Assembly: GCA_944388075.1 (NCBI GenBank)
Contig: CALXHI010000048.1
Coordinates: forward strand, 86,603 to 150,602
Length of the DNA: 64,000 bases
From: an uncultured Clostridia bacterium
GTDB taxonomy: Bacteria > Bacillota > Clostridia > Oscillospirales > Ruminococcaceae
Reading direction: 5' to 3'
Part shown: in pieces, positions 34,332 to 43,346 of the stretch
Numbering within the stretch: position 1 is the stretch's first letter
Layout of the letters: each line of letters starts with the position of its first letter
The notes under the pieces: model-generated
Seen by the model: the letters and a program-made list of their open reading frames with translations, nothing else
Told to the model about the DNA's origin: nothing
The model's database searches: none
Program-made: the position numbers and the translations under genes

Positions 34332-35798
34332 GTGAAGAACAACAAATCCGTCTTTTTCATCGTATTCGTTTTGATTATCGCATTTGCAGCTTCAACTGTA
34401 TTCGGTGTCAAAAATCAGTACGGTGACCTCACCACGGTATATATCAACGGTCTGGACGAAATCCGTCTGGGCATTGATATTCAAGGCGGCGTGGATGTGA
34501 CCTTTGCACCAGCAGAGGATGAGATTGACCCGACTGCGGAACAGCTGCAAGCTGTACAGGAAGTCATGAAGATGCGTATGATTTCTCTGGGCATCAATGA
34601 CTATGAAACCTATATCGATGAAACCAACGATAAGGTCATTGTGCGATTCCCGTGGCAGAGCGGTGAAACGGAATTTGATCCGAAAACCGCCGTGCAGGAA
34701 CTGGGCGAAACCGCAAAGCTGACCTTCCGTAAGGGCTATAACTACACCTCGGAAACCGCCGAGGACGGCACGGTGACCATTACGCCCGGCGGTGATATCG
34801 TTCTGGAAGGCTCTGATATTTCCGAGGCATATGTCAGCCTCGATTATGATTCGAGCGGCAATACCACCGGCGGATACTGCGTTGCGCTCGAACTCAATGA
34901 CGAGGGCAAGGAGGCATTCAAGGAGGCGACTGCTGCTGCCGTCGCAAAGAATGCAGAATATCTGGATATGACATCGTCCTCCTCGGCACGCTATGTCATC
35001 TCTATCTGGATGGACGATACCTGCATTTCCGCACCAACAGTCAGTGCGACCATTTCGGATGGTCAGGCTGTCATCACCGGTGATTTTGACTATGATGAAG
35101 CCAAGGCACTTGCCGATAAAATCAACGGCGGTGCGCTGCCCTTCAACCTCAAGACCGAAACCTTCAAAACCATCTCTCCGAGCATGGGCGAAGGCGCACT
35201 GAAAGTCATGCTGCAATCCGGTGTCATCGCTCTGGTATTCATCATCATCTACATGATCGTGCTGTACCGCATTCCCGGTCTGGTTGCAGCCATTGCCCTG
35301 ATCGGACAGGTCGCCGGTATGCTGGCGGTTGTATCCGGTTGGTTCGGCTTCTATGATTCCAGTACGCTGACCATTCCCGGTATCGCCGGTATTATCCTCT
35401 CGATTGGTATGGGCGTTGACTGTAACATCATTACCTCTGAGCGTATCCGTGAGGAAATTCGCAGCGGCAAGTCGCTCGAAGCTGCGCTTAAGGCAGGCTA
35501 TCATCGTTCCTTCTCCTCGATTCTCGATGGCAACATGACCGTGATCATCGTTTCCATCATTTTGATGGGGGCATTCGGTGTTTCGGACAGCTTCTTTGCA
35601 AAGTTGTTAAGCCCGCTGTTCCGCTGGTTCGGTGTATCGACGGAAGGTACCATGTACTCTTTCGGCTTTACGCTCTTGTCCGGTGTGATGTTCAACTTTA
35701 TTATGGGTGTTTTGGCATCTCGTCTGATGTTGACTTCCCTGGCGAAGTTCAAATGCTTCCAGAATCCTGTACTTTACGGAGGTGCAAAACATGAGTAA
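34332..35798 (+). CDS. secD: protein translocase subunit SecD
   Basis: A 488-residue membrane protein driving late steps of Sec export with the proton gradient. One N-terminal membrane segment (about 7-25), a large external domain (RLGIDIQGGVDVTF; IQGG is typical), then five membrane segments containing MIVLYRIPGLVAAIALIGQV and GIILSIGMGVDCNIITSERIREE, the SecD GMxVDxNVxxxERIxE motif. The start is GTG at 34332, with AAGGAGG seven bases upstream. Confidence 0.95.
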   Translation: MKNNKSVFFIVFVLIIAFAASTVFGVKNQYGDLTTVYINGLDEIRLGIDIQGGVDVTFAPAEDEIDPTAEQLQAVQEVMKMRMISLGINDYETYIDETNDKVIVRFPWQSGETEFDPKTAVQELGETAKLTFRKGYNYTSETAEDGTVTITPGGDIVLEGSDISEAYVSLDYDSSGNTTGGYCVALELNDEGKEAFKEATAAAVAKNAEYLDMTSSSSARYVISIWMDDTCISAPTVSATISDGQAVITGDFDYDEAKALADKINGGALPFNLKTETFKTISPSMGEGALKVMLQSGVIALVFIIIYMIVLYRIPGLVAAIALIGQVAGMLAVVSGWFGFYDSSTLTIPGIAGIILSIGMGVDCNIITSERIREEIRSGKSLEAALKAGYHRSFSSILDGNMTVIIVSIILMGAFGVSDSFFAKLLSPLFRWFGVSTEGTMYSFGFTLLSGVMFNFIMGVLASRLMLTSLAKFKCFQNPVLYGGAKHE

Positions 35799-36762
35799 GA
35801 AAGCAACAAAGACACAGCAGCAGCCTTCAACGCTTATGCCGGAAAAGGTCTTTGACTTCTATGGCTGCCGCAAGATTTTCTATGTCATCTCTGCCATTAT
35901 CATGGTCGTAATCCTGTTGGCGACATTCATTTTCGGTGTAGATGCCTCGATCGAGTTCAAAGGCGGTACGATGGCGACCTATGGCTACAACGGCACGCTG
36001 ACCGATACCGACATTGCAAAGATTGCCGATGAAGTGCTCGAAACCTCGGTGCGCATACAGACCGGTGAGGCATTTGCCGGTGACTATTCCAATAATTTCA
36101 CGCTGTCTTTTACCATGGATGAGCCGTTCTCCGCAGAATTGCAGGAAGAACTGCTGACGAAATTCCAAGAAGCGTTTCCGGAACAAAATATCGCCGCTTT
36201 GGAATCCAACGATGTCGCTCCGACCTCCGGAAAACAATTCCTGATGAAATGCTTGGTTGCTGCAATCTTTGCCGTTGTCGTCCTGATCTGTTATATCGCA
36301 TGGCGATTCAAGCGCATTTCCGGTTGGAGTGCCGGTGTATTCGCCATCGTTGCTTTGCTGCACGACTTGATTGTTGTCTACGGCACATTCGTCATCTGCG
36401 GCTATGAGATTGACGCAAACTTCATCGCTGTTATCTTAACCATCCTCGGCTATTCCGTCAACGATACGATCGTGATCTATGACCGTATCCGTGAGAATCA
36501 AGATCTCATGCAAAAGAACACCTCTTTGGCTACACTGGTCAACGTTTCGCTCACGCAGACTATGCGCAGAACGCTCCGTACCGCAACCACCGCAACGGCA
36601 TCTATGGTCATCGTTACCATTCTGGCAGCTGTCAACCACATGGATTCCGTCCTGCGCTTCAGCATTCCGCTGATGGTCGGTATGATTTCCGGCTGCTATT
36701 CTTCGGTCTGCTTTGCACCGATGCTTTGGGTATCTTGGAAAACTCGTAAGAAATCCGCATAA
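35791..36762 (+). CDS. secF: protein translocase subunit SecF
   Basis: A 323-residue partner of SecD, overlapping it by 8 bases. An N-terminal membrane segment (about 29-50) is followed by ASIEFKGGTMATYGY, then five membrane segments with LHDLIVVYGTFVICGYEI, ILGYSVNDTIVIYDRIREN and NVSLTQTMRRTLRTATTA, all SecF signatures. GGAGG lies 8 bases before the ATG at 35791. Confidence 0.96.
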   Translation: MSKKATKTQQQPSTLMPEKVFDFYGCRKIFYVISAIIMVVILLATFIFGVDASIEFKGGTMATYGYNGTLTDTDIAKIADEVLETSVRIQTGEAFAGDYSNNFTLSFTMDEPFSAELQEELLTKFQEAFPEQNIAALESNDVAPTSGKQFLMKCLVAAIFAVVVLICYIAWRFKRISGWSAGVFAIVALLHDLIVVYGTFVICGYEIDANFIAVILTILGYSVNDTIVIYDRIRENQDLMQKNTSLATLVNVSLTQTMRRTLRTATTATASMVIVTILAAVNHMDSVLRFSIPLMVGMISGCYSSVCFAPMLWVSWKTRKKSA

Positions 36763-36775
36763 TCGCATGCAATCA

Positions 36776-36808
36776 CCCCCATTTCTCTGGATGAGAAACG
36801 GGGGTTTT
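36776..36808 (+). terminator. terminator of secDF
   Basis: CCCCCATTTCTC/GAGAAACGGGGG (36776-36787 and 36793-36804, one mismatch) followed by TTTT. Confidence 0.8.
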
Positions 36809-36904
36809 CGTTTGCAGCACAAAAAACACTTGCCTAAACTGCCAGAAAAAAACAAGAACGATTGTCTTTTCATTGTGAAATATCATGAAATTATAGTAAT
36901 TACC

Positions 36905-36934
36905 TTGCGTTTTCATAGCATTTTGTGTTATAGT
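36905..36934 (+). promoter_or_regulatory. promoter of the TIM-barrel isomerase gene
   Basis: TTGCGT (36905-36910) and TATAGT (36929-36934), 18-base spacer. Confidence 0.6.
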
Positions 36935-36983
36935 ATATTGTGTGTAGTTCGGGAATTTGTGAGATATGAAGGGATGTGTTACC

Positions 36984-37784
36984 ATGCAGGCAGCCGTTTC
37001 CACAGCATGTCTCTTTCCATTGCCGACGGAAGAAGCCCTCTATGAGCTTTGTCTGCAAGGCGTGCAAGCAGTAGAAATTTTCCTGAATGCGCCCTCGGAA
37101 TCCCGCAGCGTATACGCAAACGATATACGGCTGCTGTGTGACCGTTTCGGTACGGTTTGTACGACAGTACACCCGTGGACAGCACCCCAGGAGGGATTTA
37201 TGCTGTTCTCCCGCTACCACAGACGCTGTCCGGACTTTATCGAAGAAGCAAAGCAAATTTTCGCCTTCATGAATGCGATTGGTGCAACCTATTATGTATT
37301 GCACGGTGCACCGGTCAATACTTGTAAACAAGTGGAGTTCTACTGCGAACGCTTTCGATTGCTGGTCGAAGCCGCAAAGCCGTTCGGCATTACGGTCACG
37401 CAGGAAAATGTGTATCGCTATGAAAGCCAAAATCTCAAGTTTTTGCGTGCATTCTGCCGACTGCTCGGTGAAGATGCCAAGCTGACCCTCGACACCAAAC
37501 AAGCCGTGCGGTCAGGCATGAGCATTTCAGAAGCCGTACGAGTACTGGGAAATCATATTGTGCATGTGCATATCAGCGATCACGGACCGCTTGGTGACTG
37601 CCTGCGGATTGGAAAGGGCAAGTTTGCAATTCCCGATTTTCTGCGGGATTTGGCATCCCATGGCTTTGACCAAACAGTCACGCTGGAGCTGTATCGAGAA
37701 GCGTTTACGGATGTGCAGGAGCTTGCGGAAGATTATGCCCGCTTGCAGCGTATGATACAAGCAATTTCGCCCAAAGCCACATAA
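36984..37784 (+). CDS. sugar phosphate isomerase/epimerase-like TIM-barrel protein
   Basis: A 266-residue protein of the AP-endonuclease-2/xylose-isomerase-like superfamily. Likely metal ligands are visible: YVLHGAP, GITVTQENVYRYES, KLTLDTKQAV, VHVHISDHGP and TVTLELYREAF (Glu). The ATG at 36984 has AAGGGA nine bases upstream and is preferred over the ATG at 36966. The exact sugar cannot be read from sequence. It lies 21 bases upstream of nrdR, so the two are probably co-transcribed. Confidence 0.78.
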   Translation: MQAAVSTACLFPLPTEEALYELCLQGVQAVEIFLNAPSESRSVYANDIRLLCDRFGTVCTTVHPWTAPQEGFMLFSRYHRRCPDFIEEAKQIFAFMNAIGATYYVLHGAPVNTCKQVEFYCERFRLLVEAAKPFGITVTQENVYRYESQNLKFLRAFCRLLGEDAKLTLDTKQAVRSGMSISEAVRVLGNHIVHVHISDHGPLGDCLRIGKGKFAIPDFLRDLASHGFDQTVTLELYREAFTDVQELAEDYARLQRMIQAISPKAT

Positions 37785-37805
37785 TCCATCGAAAGGAAGA
37801 TTCCT

Positions 37806-38279
37806 ATGCGTTGTCCGTTCTGTGGAGAAGACGATACCAAAGTCGTAGATTCTCGCTCGATTGACGGCAGAAAAAAACGCCGCCGGCATTGTCTCGCATG
37901 CGGAAAACGGTTTACGACCTTTGAATCTGTCGAGCGGCCGCTGCTCATGGTGGCAAAGCGGGACGGTTCCTTTGAGCCATTCAATCGCAATAAGTTGATC
38001 AGCGGCATCTATTCCGCCATCAAAAAGCGTCCTGTCAAGATGGAGGATGTTAACACGATCGTCGATGAAATCGAGGCAGAGCTCGCAAATGAGATGGCGA
38101 CTATCGTTTCGCCCGACCGTATCGGCAGCATGGTAATGGAGCGTCTGCGCCGAATTGATTCGGTTGCATATGTACGCTTTGCATCGGTTTATCTCGCATT
38201 TTCGGATGCCGCAGACTTCATTCGTATCATCAGTGAAATGCAGGATTCGGATACTATAACAGTTGAACCGACTGCATAA
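37806..38279 (+). CDS. nrdR: transcriptional repressor NrdR
   Basis: A 157-residue repressor of ribonucleotide reductase genes. The zinc ribbon shows MRCPFCGEDDTKVVDSR and HCLACGKRFTTFE (four Cys). The ATP-cone domain follows (VAKRDGSFEPFNRNKLISGI). It senses ATP/dATP and binds NrdR boxes. The end overlaps the convergent small gene by 26 bases. Confidence 0.97.
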   Translation: MRCPFCGEDDTKVVDSRSIDGRKKRRRHCLACGKRFTTFESVERPLLMVAKRDGSFEPFNRNKLISGIYSAIKKRPVKMEDVNTIVDEIEAELANEMATIVSPDRIGSMVMERLRRIDSVAYVRFASVYLAFSDAADFIRIISEMQDSDTITVEPTA

Positions 38280-38664
38280 TGCCGGTTTCCGGATCATAGA
38301 CCTGCGCCGCAATCAAAATATCACCGCAAAGATAAAGCTCTGCATATTGTGCGCCGGCATCGCAAATCGGATAGCGATAACAAATAGCCTCTGCACCCGG
38401 ATAATCGTCCGGATACAGCCCCTGACGATGCTGCAAGCAAAGCCAGTCCTGTCCGGCTGATGTCACCCAATCCTGTGGCATGCGTACCGGGCTGATAATC
38501 GGCTCTTTCACCTGCCAACCCCTCAGATTGAGCCATCCTTCCCGAGCAGCAGCATCGGGCAGACAGATGCAATCGCTTTGGGGCTGCCGACTTGTTTCCG
38601 ACCAAATCATCCATGCCGCCCAAAGTAAACAGACAGCACCTGCACAAATCAATCCCTTTTTCAT
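38254..38664 (-). CDS. small DUF4830-like anchored protein
   Basis: A 136-residue protein. ATG at 38664 follows AGAGGTG; residues 4-20 form one hydrophobic segment, leaving an external domain of about 110 residues. The external part (LRGWQVKEPIISPVRMPQDW, LCLQHRQGLYPDDYPGAEAI, GDILIAAQVYDPETGIMQSV) resembles DUF4830 proteins from Clostridia, from memory. Function unknown. It converges with nrdR, overlapping by 26 bases. Confidence 0.6.
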   Translation of the reverse strand: MKKGLICAGAVCLLWAAWMIWSETSRQPQSDCICLPDAAAREGWLNLRGWQVKEPIISPVRMPQDWVTSAGQDWLCLQHRQGLYPDDYPGAEAICYRYPICDAGAQYAELYLCGDILIAAQVYDPETGIMQSVQLL

Positions 38665-38757
38665 ACTACACCTCTTATGATTCGTATTTGTGTCTTTTCC
38701 ACATTCTATTGCGGAAAACATACAAATATGCATCACAAGGAAAGGAATGCTTCCTCT

Positions 38758-39528
38758 ATGCGACTCGATCGGTTTCTGTCCAATCAGACCACGCTGTCCC
38801 GAACGAATGCGCAGATCGCCATTCGTGCCGGTCAGGTTACCGTCAACGGAACAGTGCTGCGGAAGCCCGATGCTGCCGTTTCGCCGGAATACGATTGCAT
38901 ACTTTGGAACGGAAAGCAGATTTCCTATCAGGCACACCATTACTTCCTGATGCATAAACCTGCGGGTGTGATCTCTGCATCCGATGATCCCAAGCAGAAA
39001 ACCGTACTCGATCTGCTGAAACCGGAGGATTGCTTTCCGAAGCTATTTCCCTGCGGACGGCTCGATATCGACACCACCGGTCTGCTGCTGATCACCGATG
39101 ACGGCGACCTTGCACACCGCATGCTTTCCCCGAAGCATCATGTTCCGAAATACTATCTCGCCACGCTGCGTGACCCATTTAATCCGCAGTATGTCGCATG
39201 GTTTCGGGCAGGTATAACCCTCGGTGAGAAGGATAAAGAGTTTCAATGCCTGCCTGCCGAAATCGCCGCCATGCACACGCATACAGCTTTGATTTGTCTC
39301 CACGAGGGCAAATATCATCAGGTCAAGCGTATGCTGGCAGCTGTCGGCAATCATGTGGAACAGTTAATGCGCATTCGGATTGGAAATCTCTCTCTGCCGG
39401 TCGATTTGCCGGTCGGATCGTATTTTTCCATTTTACACAATGATGTTGAAAAAATGTTGAATTTCTCTGATTTTGAAGCTGTTTGTGCGCTTTCCAAAGC
39501 GGAATATTCGTCATATTGGATAAAGTAG
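38758..39528 (+). CDS. RsuA/RluB-family pseudouridine synthase
   Basis: A 256-residue enzyme. An S4 RNA-binding domain (MRLDRFLSNQTTLSRTNAQI, AGQVTVNG) precedes the catalytic domain with LMHKPAGVISAS, LFPCGRLDIDTTGLLLITDDG (the R-L-D motif with the catalytic Asp) and EGKYHQVKRMLAAVGNHV. This is the RsuA subgroup, acting on rRNA (16S U516 or a 23S site). The start at 38758 is inferred from the S4 domain; AAAGGA lies 11 bases upstream. Confidence 0.9.
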   Translation: MRLDRFLSNQTTLSRTNAQIAIRAGQVTVNGTVLRKPDAAVSPEYDCILWNGKQISYQAHHYFLMHKPAGVISASDDPKQKTVLDLLKPEDCFPKLFPCGRLDIDTTGLLLITDDGDLAHRMLSPKHHVPKYYLATLRDPFNPQYVAWFRAGITLGEKDKEFQCLPAEIAAMHTHTALICLHEGKYHQVKRMLAAVGNHVEQLMRIRIGNLSLPVDLPVGSYFSILHNDVEKMLNFSDFEAVCALSKAEYSSYWIK

Positions 39529-39555
39529 CATGATTATCTTTGGGCAATTCTCTGC

Positions 39556-39584
39556 TTGACCAAACGGCAAAAATCTGGTAGAAT
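39556..39584 (+). promoter_or_regulatory. promoter of the sugar ABC ATPase gene
   Basis: TTGACC (39556-39561) and TAGAAT (39579-39584), 17-base spacer. The resulting leader of about 125 bases contains the hairpin AGCCGT/ACGGCT near 39655-39672. Confidence 0.65.
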
Positions 39585-39715
39585 TATAGTAGTCTTATGT
39601 AGACTGAAAGCAATCGTTTCATTATGTATGCGGTCAGGCGCATACTTGCATACAGCCGTAAGCCAACGGCTCATGTGCATGGATAAATTTTGAATTACTT
39701 TAGGAGGACAGGAGC

Positions 39716-40855
39716 ATGGCAAGCTTATCTCTGCGGGGCATCTACAAGAAATACCCCGGTGGCGTGGTTGCGGTTTCCGATGTCAATCTGGAAATCCGTG
39801 ACAAGGAATTTATCGTTTTGGTTGGACCTTCCGGTTGCGGAAAGTCGACCACTCTCCGTATGATCGCCGGTCTGGAGGAAATCTCCGAAGGCGAACTGTA
39901 TATCGGCGACCGTCTGGTCAATGATATCGCTCCGAAGGATCGTGATATCGCAATGGTGTTCCAGAACTATGCTCTGTATCCCCATATGACGGTATTCGAT
40001 AACATGGCATTCGGTCTGAAGCTGCGTAAGGTGCCGAAGGACGAGATCGCTCGCAAGGTCGAGGAGGCTGCTCGTATTCTGGATCTCACCCCGCTGCTTA
40101 ACAGAAAGCCGAAGGCAATGTCCGGTGGTCAGCGTCAGCGTGTGGCTCTCGGTCGTGCAATCGTGCGTAATCCGCAAGTATTCTTGCTCGACGAGCCGCT
40201 GTCGAACCTCGACGCAAAGCTCCGTGCACAGATGAGAACCGAGATTTCTTTGCTGCACAAGCGTCTGGGTACTACCTTCATCTACGTTACCCACGACCAG
40301 ACCGAGGCTATGACCATGGGCGACCGTATCGTGGTTATGAAGGGCGGCTATATCCAACAAATCGATACGCCGCAGAACCTCTACGAGACTCCGTGCAACA
40401 AGTTCGTAGCCGGATTCTTGGGCTCTCCGCAGATGAACTTCATTGATGCAACCCTGACCTATCGTGATGGTCAGTATGTCGTTGTCTTTGGTTCGGAAGA
40501 TACCAAGTCCACCAGAGGCGTCAAGTTTGAGGTCGTCCTGCCGCAGAGCAAGGTTACTGATGATCTTGAGCATTATATTGACAAGGAAGTCATTATGGGC
40601 ATCCGTCCGGAAAATGTTCATGATGAGCCGCATTACCTCGCAACCGCAAAAACCGGTATCGTCACCTGCGATGTTGAGATCACCGAGCTGATGGGTGCAG
40701 AAACCTATCTCTACCTCGATTGCCAGGGCATCAAGCTGACTGCTCGTGTTTCTCCGAAGTCTACTGCTCGTCCGCAAGATGAGATTCAGGTGGTATTCGA
40801 TCCCGAGAAGATTCACCTCTTCGACAAGGAAACCGAGAAGACCATCATCAACTGA
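39716..40855 (+). CDS. msmK: multi-sugar ABC transporter ATP-binding protein (MsmK/UgpC type)
   Basis: A 379-residue ATPase of the MalK/UgpC/MsmK group. Walker [19 protein letters not shown]-loop [14 protein letters not shown], signature [17 protein letters not shown], Walker [17 protein letters not shown] and H-loop [15 protein letters not shown] are complete. The C-terminal regulatory OB-type domain (about 240-379) is present. No permeases or binding protein lie nearby; in other Firmicutes such a lone ATPase serves several carbohydrate importers. Strong AGGAGG before the ATG and heavy use of preferred codons suggest high expression. Confidence 0.93.
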   Translation: MASLSLRGIYKKYPGGVVAVSDVNLEIRDKEFIVLVGPSGCGKSTTLRMIAGLEEISEGELYIGDRLVNDIAPKDRDIAMVFQNYALYPHMTVFDNMAFGLKLRKVPKDEIARKVEEAARILDLTPLLNRKPKAMSGGQRQRVALGRAIVRNPQVFLLDEPLSNLDAKLRAQMRTEISLLHKRLGTTFIYVTHDQTEAMTMGDRIVVMKGGYIQQIDTPQNLYETPCNKFVAGFLGSPQMNFIDATLTYRDGQYVVVFGSEDTKSTRGVKFEVVLPQSKVTDDLEHYIDKEVIMGIRPENVHDEPHYLATAKTGIVTCDVEITELMGAETYLYLDCQGIKLTARVSPKSTARPQDEIQVVFDPEKIHLFDKETEKTIIN

Positions 40856-40868
40856 TCCCGCTTGTTAT

Positions 40869-40905
40869 CAGGAACTGCCCAATTTGCGGGCGGTTCCTGT
40901 TTTTT
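40869..40905 (+). terminator. terminator of the sugar ABC ATPase gene
   Basis: CAGGAACTGCCC/GGGCGGTTCCTG (40869-40880 and 40888-40899, one mismatch) followed by six T. Confidence 0.9.
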
Positions 40906-40915
40906 GTCTACAGCC

Positions 40916-40944
40916 TTGCATTCTGAGCAGTTTTGTGTTATAAT
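40916..40944 (+). promoter_or_regulatory. promoter of the structured RNA or MetRS-like gene
   Basis: TTGCAT (40916-40921) and TATAAT (40939-40944), 17-base spacer, just after the preceding terminator. It predicts a transcript starting near 40951, immediately before the first hairpin. Confidence 0.85.
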
Positions 40945-40950
40945 AGTACG

Positions 40951-41185
40951 TACTCAATCACTGCCCGAAGAGGCAGTGATTGGCTGAAAATCCTGTTTTA
41001 CAGGCTTTTCAGCGGTACAAATCAAAGATTTGTGCCGTACTCCCTGATGAAAGTCTGCCTTTGCCGCCCGTTAGCGGCGGCAACGTGCAAGGATTTTTGT
41101 CTTAAACGCCAAAAATTCTTGCATTCAACAACTGAATAAGCATTCCAAAGCAAAGCTTTTACGTGCTTTTTCAGTTGTTGAGCAG
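40951..41185 (+). ncRNA. candidate structured RNA: six consecutive strong hairpins
   Basis: No reading frame is supported here, but six hairpins follow one another: CAATCACTGCC/GGCAGTGATTG (40955-40982, 11 bp); GCTGAAAA/TTTTCAGC with inner CCTG/CAGG (40983-41013); GGTACAAATC/GATTTGTGCC (41014-41036, 10 bp with one G-U); TTGCCGCC/GGCGGCAA (41061-41083, 8 bp); TGCAAGGATTTTTG/CAAAAATTCTTGCA (41086-41123, 14 bp with one G-U); and CAACAACTGAA/TTCAGTTGTTG (41126-41180, 11 bp, with two further inner stems). The first three are directly abutted. No T-rich tract ends the array, so it is either the leader of the MetRS-like gene or an RNA processed from it. I do not recognise it as a T-box, 6S RNA, tmRNA or SRP RNA. 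Confidence 0.6.
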
Positions 41186-41241
41186 ACACTATAATAAGCC
41201 TATCATATCTGAACCATTTGCATTGGAAAGGACTGTGTCAC

Positions 41242-43284
41242 ATGTCAAATCGAAACGCTGCCGATCATGCCGATCACAAGCAGCAGAAATCCTTTGAAAT
41301 ACCGCGCCCCGCATTCCCAAAGCGTGCCGTCATTACGGGTGGCATGCCCTATGGCAACAAGGAACTGCACTTTGGTCATGTCGGCGGTATGCTGGTATTC
41401 GCCGATACCTATGCTCGATTCCTGCGTGACCGCATCGGCAAAGAAAATGTCATCTTTGTTACCGGTACGGACTGCTACGGATCTCCGATTGCGGAAGGAT
41501 GGCGACAAAAGGTTGCAAATGGTTTGTTTGAAGGCTCGCTCGAAGACTTTGTCCGCCGAAATCATGAAAAACAGGCGCATACTCTTGCCGCCTATGCCAT
41601 CGAACCGAATCTCTTCGGTGCATCAGGGTTAGATCATACCAAAGAGGTGCATGCGGAATATACCCTCGCATTTATCAATTCCCTCTACGAAAAAGGACAG
41701 CTTCACCAAATTACAACCATGCAGTTTTTCGATGAGCAGGCAGGTGTGTTTCTGAACGGCCGTCAAGTTGTCGGAAAATGCCCTGTCGAAGGCTGTACCT
41801 CCGAGAAAGGTTATGCCGATGAATGCGACCTCGGACATCAGTATATGCCCGAAAACCTCATCAATCCCGTCAGCACACTCACCGGTAAAACACCGACCAT
41901 GCGGCCGGTCACAAACTGGTATTTCAACCTGCGGGATTATGAGAATCTGCTGAAGGAATGGGTCGAACAGCTGCGGAAACGCAAGGATGTGCGACCGGTT
42001 GTCATCAAGACGATTTCGGAATTTCTCAAGCCGCCGGTCATCTATATCAAGCGGGAATTTGAGGAAACCTATCAAATGCTCAAAGCCGAAATGCCCGCAC
42101 ACACCTACTACGAGGAAAAGAAAAAGCCCTCGTTTACCATCGAGTTCCGGACACTGACCGACTGTGATACGGCTTGCCATATCCTCACGAAACACAATAT
42201 CCGCTACCGTACCGGCAAGACACTCGTACCGTTCCGTTTGACCGGCAATATCGAATGGGGCGTGCCTGCACCCGTTTTGGAAGGCGCAGAGGGCTTGACG
42301 GTATGGGTATGGCCGGAGTCCCTCTGGGCACCGATTTCGTTCACACAGGCGTATCTGGAGCGTATCGGACACAGCCGTGACGAATGGAAGGATTACTGGT
42401 GCAGCAAGGAGTCCACGGTCTATCAGTTCATCGGGCAAGACAACATCTATTTCTATGGTGTTGCAGAGCCTGCTATGTGGATGGCACAGCAGTCGGCTGC
42501 GGAAAAATCCGCCAATCCGCCGGAGGGTGATTTGCAGCTGCCGGTGATCGTTGCCAACCACCATATCCTCTTTCTCGATAAAAAAGCCTCGAGTTCCGGT
42601 GCCGTAAAGCCGCCGATGGCAGATGACCTACTCAATTTCTACACACCCGAACAGCTGCGTATGCACTGGCTCGGACTGGGACTCGGTCAGCGTTCGGTCA
42701 GCTTTATGCCGAAACCGTTCAATCCCGATGCCAAGCCGGAAGACACCGATCCGGTTGTCAAGGACGGTCTACTCCTCTCGAATGTCTACAACCGCATCAT
42801 TCGCACAGTATTCTATGCGACACAGCGTGAGTTTGACGGTATTCTACCCGACTTGCAGCCCGAGCAGAAATTCCTCGCCGATGCCAAAAAGGCAATCCTC
42901 GACTATGAGCGGCATATGTACGCATTTGCATTCCATCAGTGTACCTATGTGCTCGATGGCTATATCCGCAACGCCAGCAAGTATATGGCAAAAGCCATCC
43001 GCAAGGAGGGTCAGCCGAAGGAAGAGCTGGCACAGATTCTCGCAAACCTGTTCTATATGATCCGTGTTGCTGCCGTGCTGCTGCACCCGATGGCACCGAT
43101 TGGTACGGAAAAGCTGCGGGAATATTTACAGGTAGACGATCGTATCTGGTCTTGGGATACGATCTTTGAGCCGCTCACCTACTTTGTCGGCAGCCATCAC
43201 AAGCTGAAGTTCCTGCCACCTCGTACGGATTTCTTCACCCGTCACGAGAGCCAATTTGCAGCGGCAGAGGACGATCTCGACTGA
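41242..43284 (+). CDS. methionyl-tRNA synthetase-like protein lacking KMSKS
   Basis: A 680-residue class I synthetase of the methionine group. ITGGMPYGNKELHFGHVGG contains the HIGH-type motif (HFGH); VTGTDCYGSPIAE and the zinc-knuckle region CPVEGCTSEKGYADECDLG follow; FIGQDNIYFYGV matches MetRS. Where KMSKS is expected the sequence is LDKKASSSGAVKPP, which lacks the usual second Lys. About 60 extra residues lie between FNLRDYENLL and TGNIEWGVPAP. The C-terminal anticodon-binding helices are present; no EMAP-type tail. The ATG at 41242 follows GGAAAGGA. It may be the main or a second, divergent MetRS. Confidence 0.75.
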   Translation: MSNRNAADHADHKQQKSFEIPRPAFPKRAVITGGMPYGNKELHFGHVGGMLVFADTYARFLRDRIGKENVIFVTGTDCYGSPIAEGWRQKVANGLFEGSLEDFVRRNHEKQAHTLAAYAIEPNLFGASGLDHTKEVHAEYTLAFINSLYEKGQLHQITTMQFFDEQAGVFLNGRQVVGKCPVEGCTSEKGYADECDLGHQYMPENLINPVSTLTGKTPTMRPVTNWYFNLRDYENLLKEWVEQLRKRKDVRPVVIKTISEFLKPPVIYIKREFEETYQMLKAEMPAHTYYEEKKKPSFTIEFRTLTDCDTACHILTKHNIRYRTGKTLVPFRLTGNIEWGVPAPVLEGAEGLTVWVWPESLWAPISFTQAYLERIGHSRDEWKDYWCSKESTVYQFIGQDNIYFYGVAEPAMWMAQQSAAEKSANPPEGDLQLPVIVANHHILFLDKKASSSGAVKPPMADDLLNFYTPEQLRMHWLGLGLGQRSVSFMPKPFNPDAKPEDTDPVVKDGLLLSNVYNRIIRTVFYATQREFDGILPDLQPEQKFLADAKKAILDYERHMYAFAFHQCTYVLDGYIRNASKYMAKAIRKEGQPKEELAQILANLFYMIRVAAVLLHPMAPIGTEKLREYLQVDDRIWSWDTIFEPLTYFVGSHHKLKFLPPRTDFFTRHESQFAAAEDDLD

Positions 43285-43290
43285 AACAAC

Positions 43291-43328
43291 GATATGCCAA
43301 AGGAATCCTAAAATTACTTTGGCATATC
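43291..43328 (+). terminator. hairpin after the MetRS-like gene
   Basis: A perfect 12-bp stem GATATGCCAAAG/CTTTGGCATATC six bases after the stop codon. It has no T tract, so it may stabilise the mRNA end rather than terminate. Confidence 0.5.
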
Positions 43329-43346
43329 ATCCGCTTGTATCATTCG

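Noticed and set aside
41044..41052. CTGATGA inside the structured RNA, the core of a hammerhead ribozyme
   Set aside because: No GAAA core, matching stem II or cleavage triplet could be placed around it, and it lies in a short single-stranded gap between hairpins.
40945..41241. T-box leader before the MetRS-like gene
   Set aside because: No T-box sequence, no antiterminator/terminator pair and no specifier loop; the hairpins are sequential and lack a final T tract.
43291..43328. Standard terminator for the MetRS-like gene
   Set aside because: The 12-bp stem is strong but has no T tract, so it is reported only as a hairpin with modest confidence.
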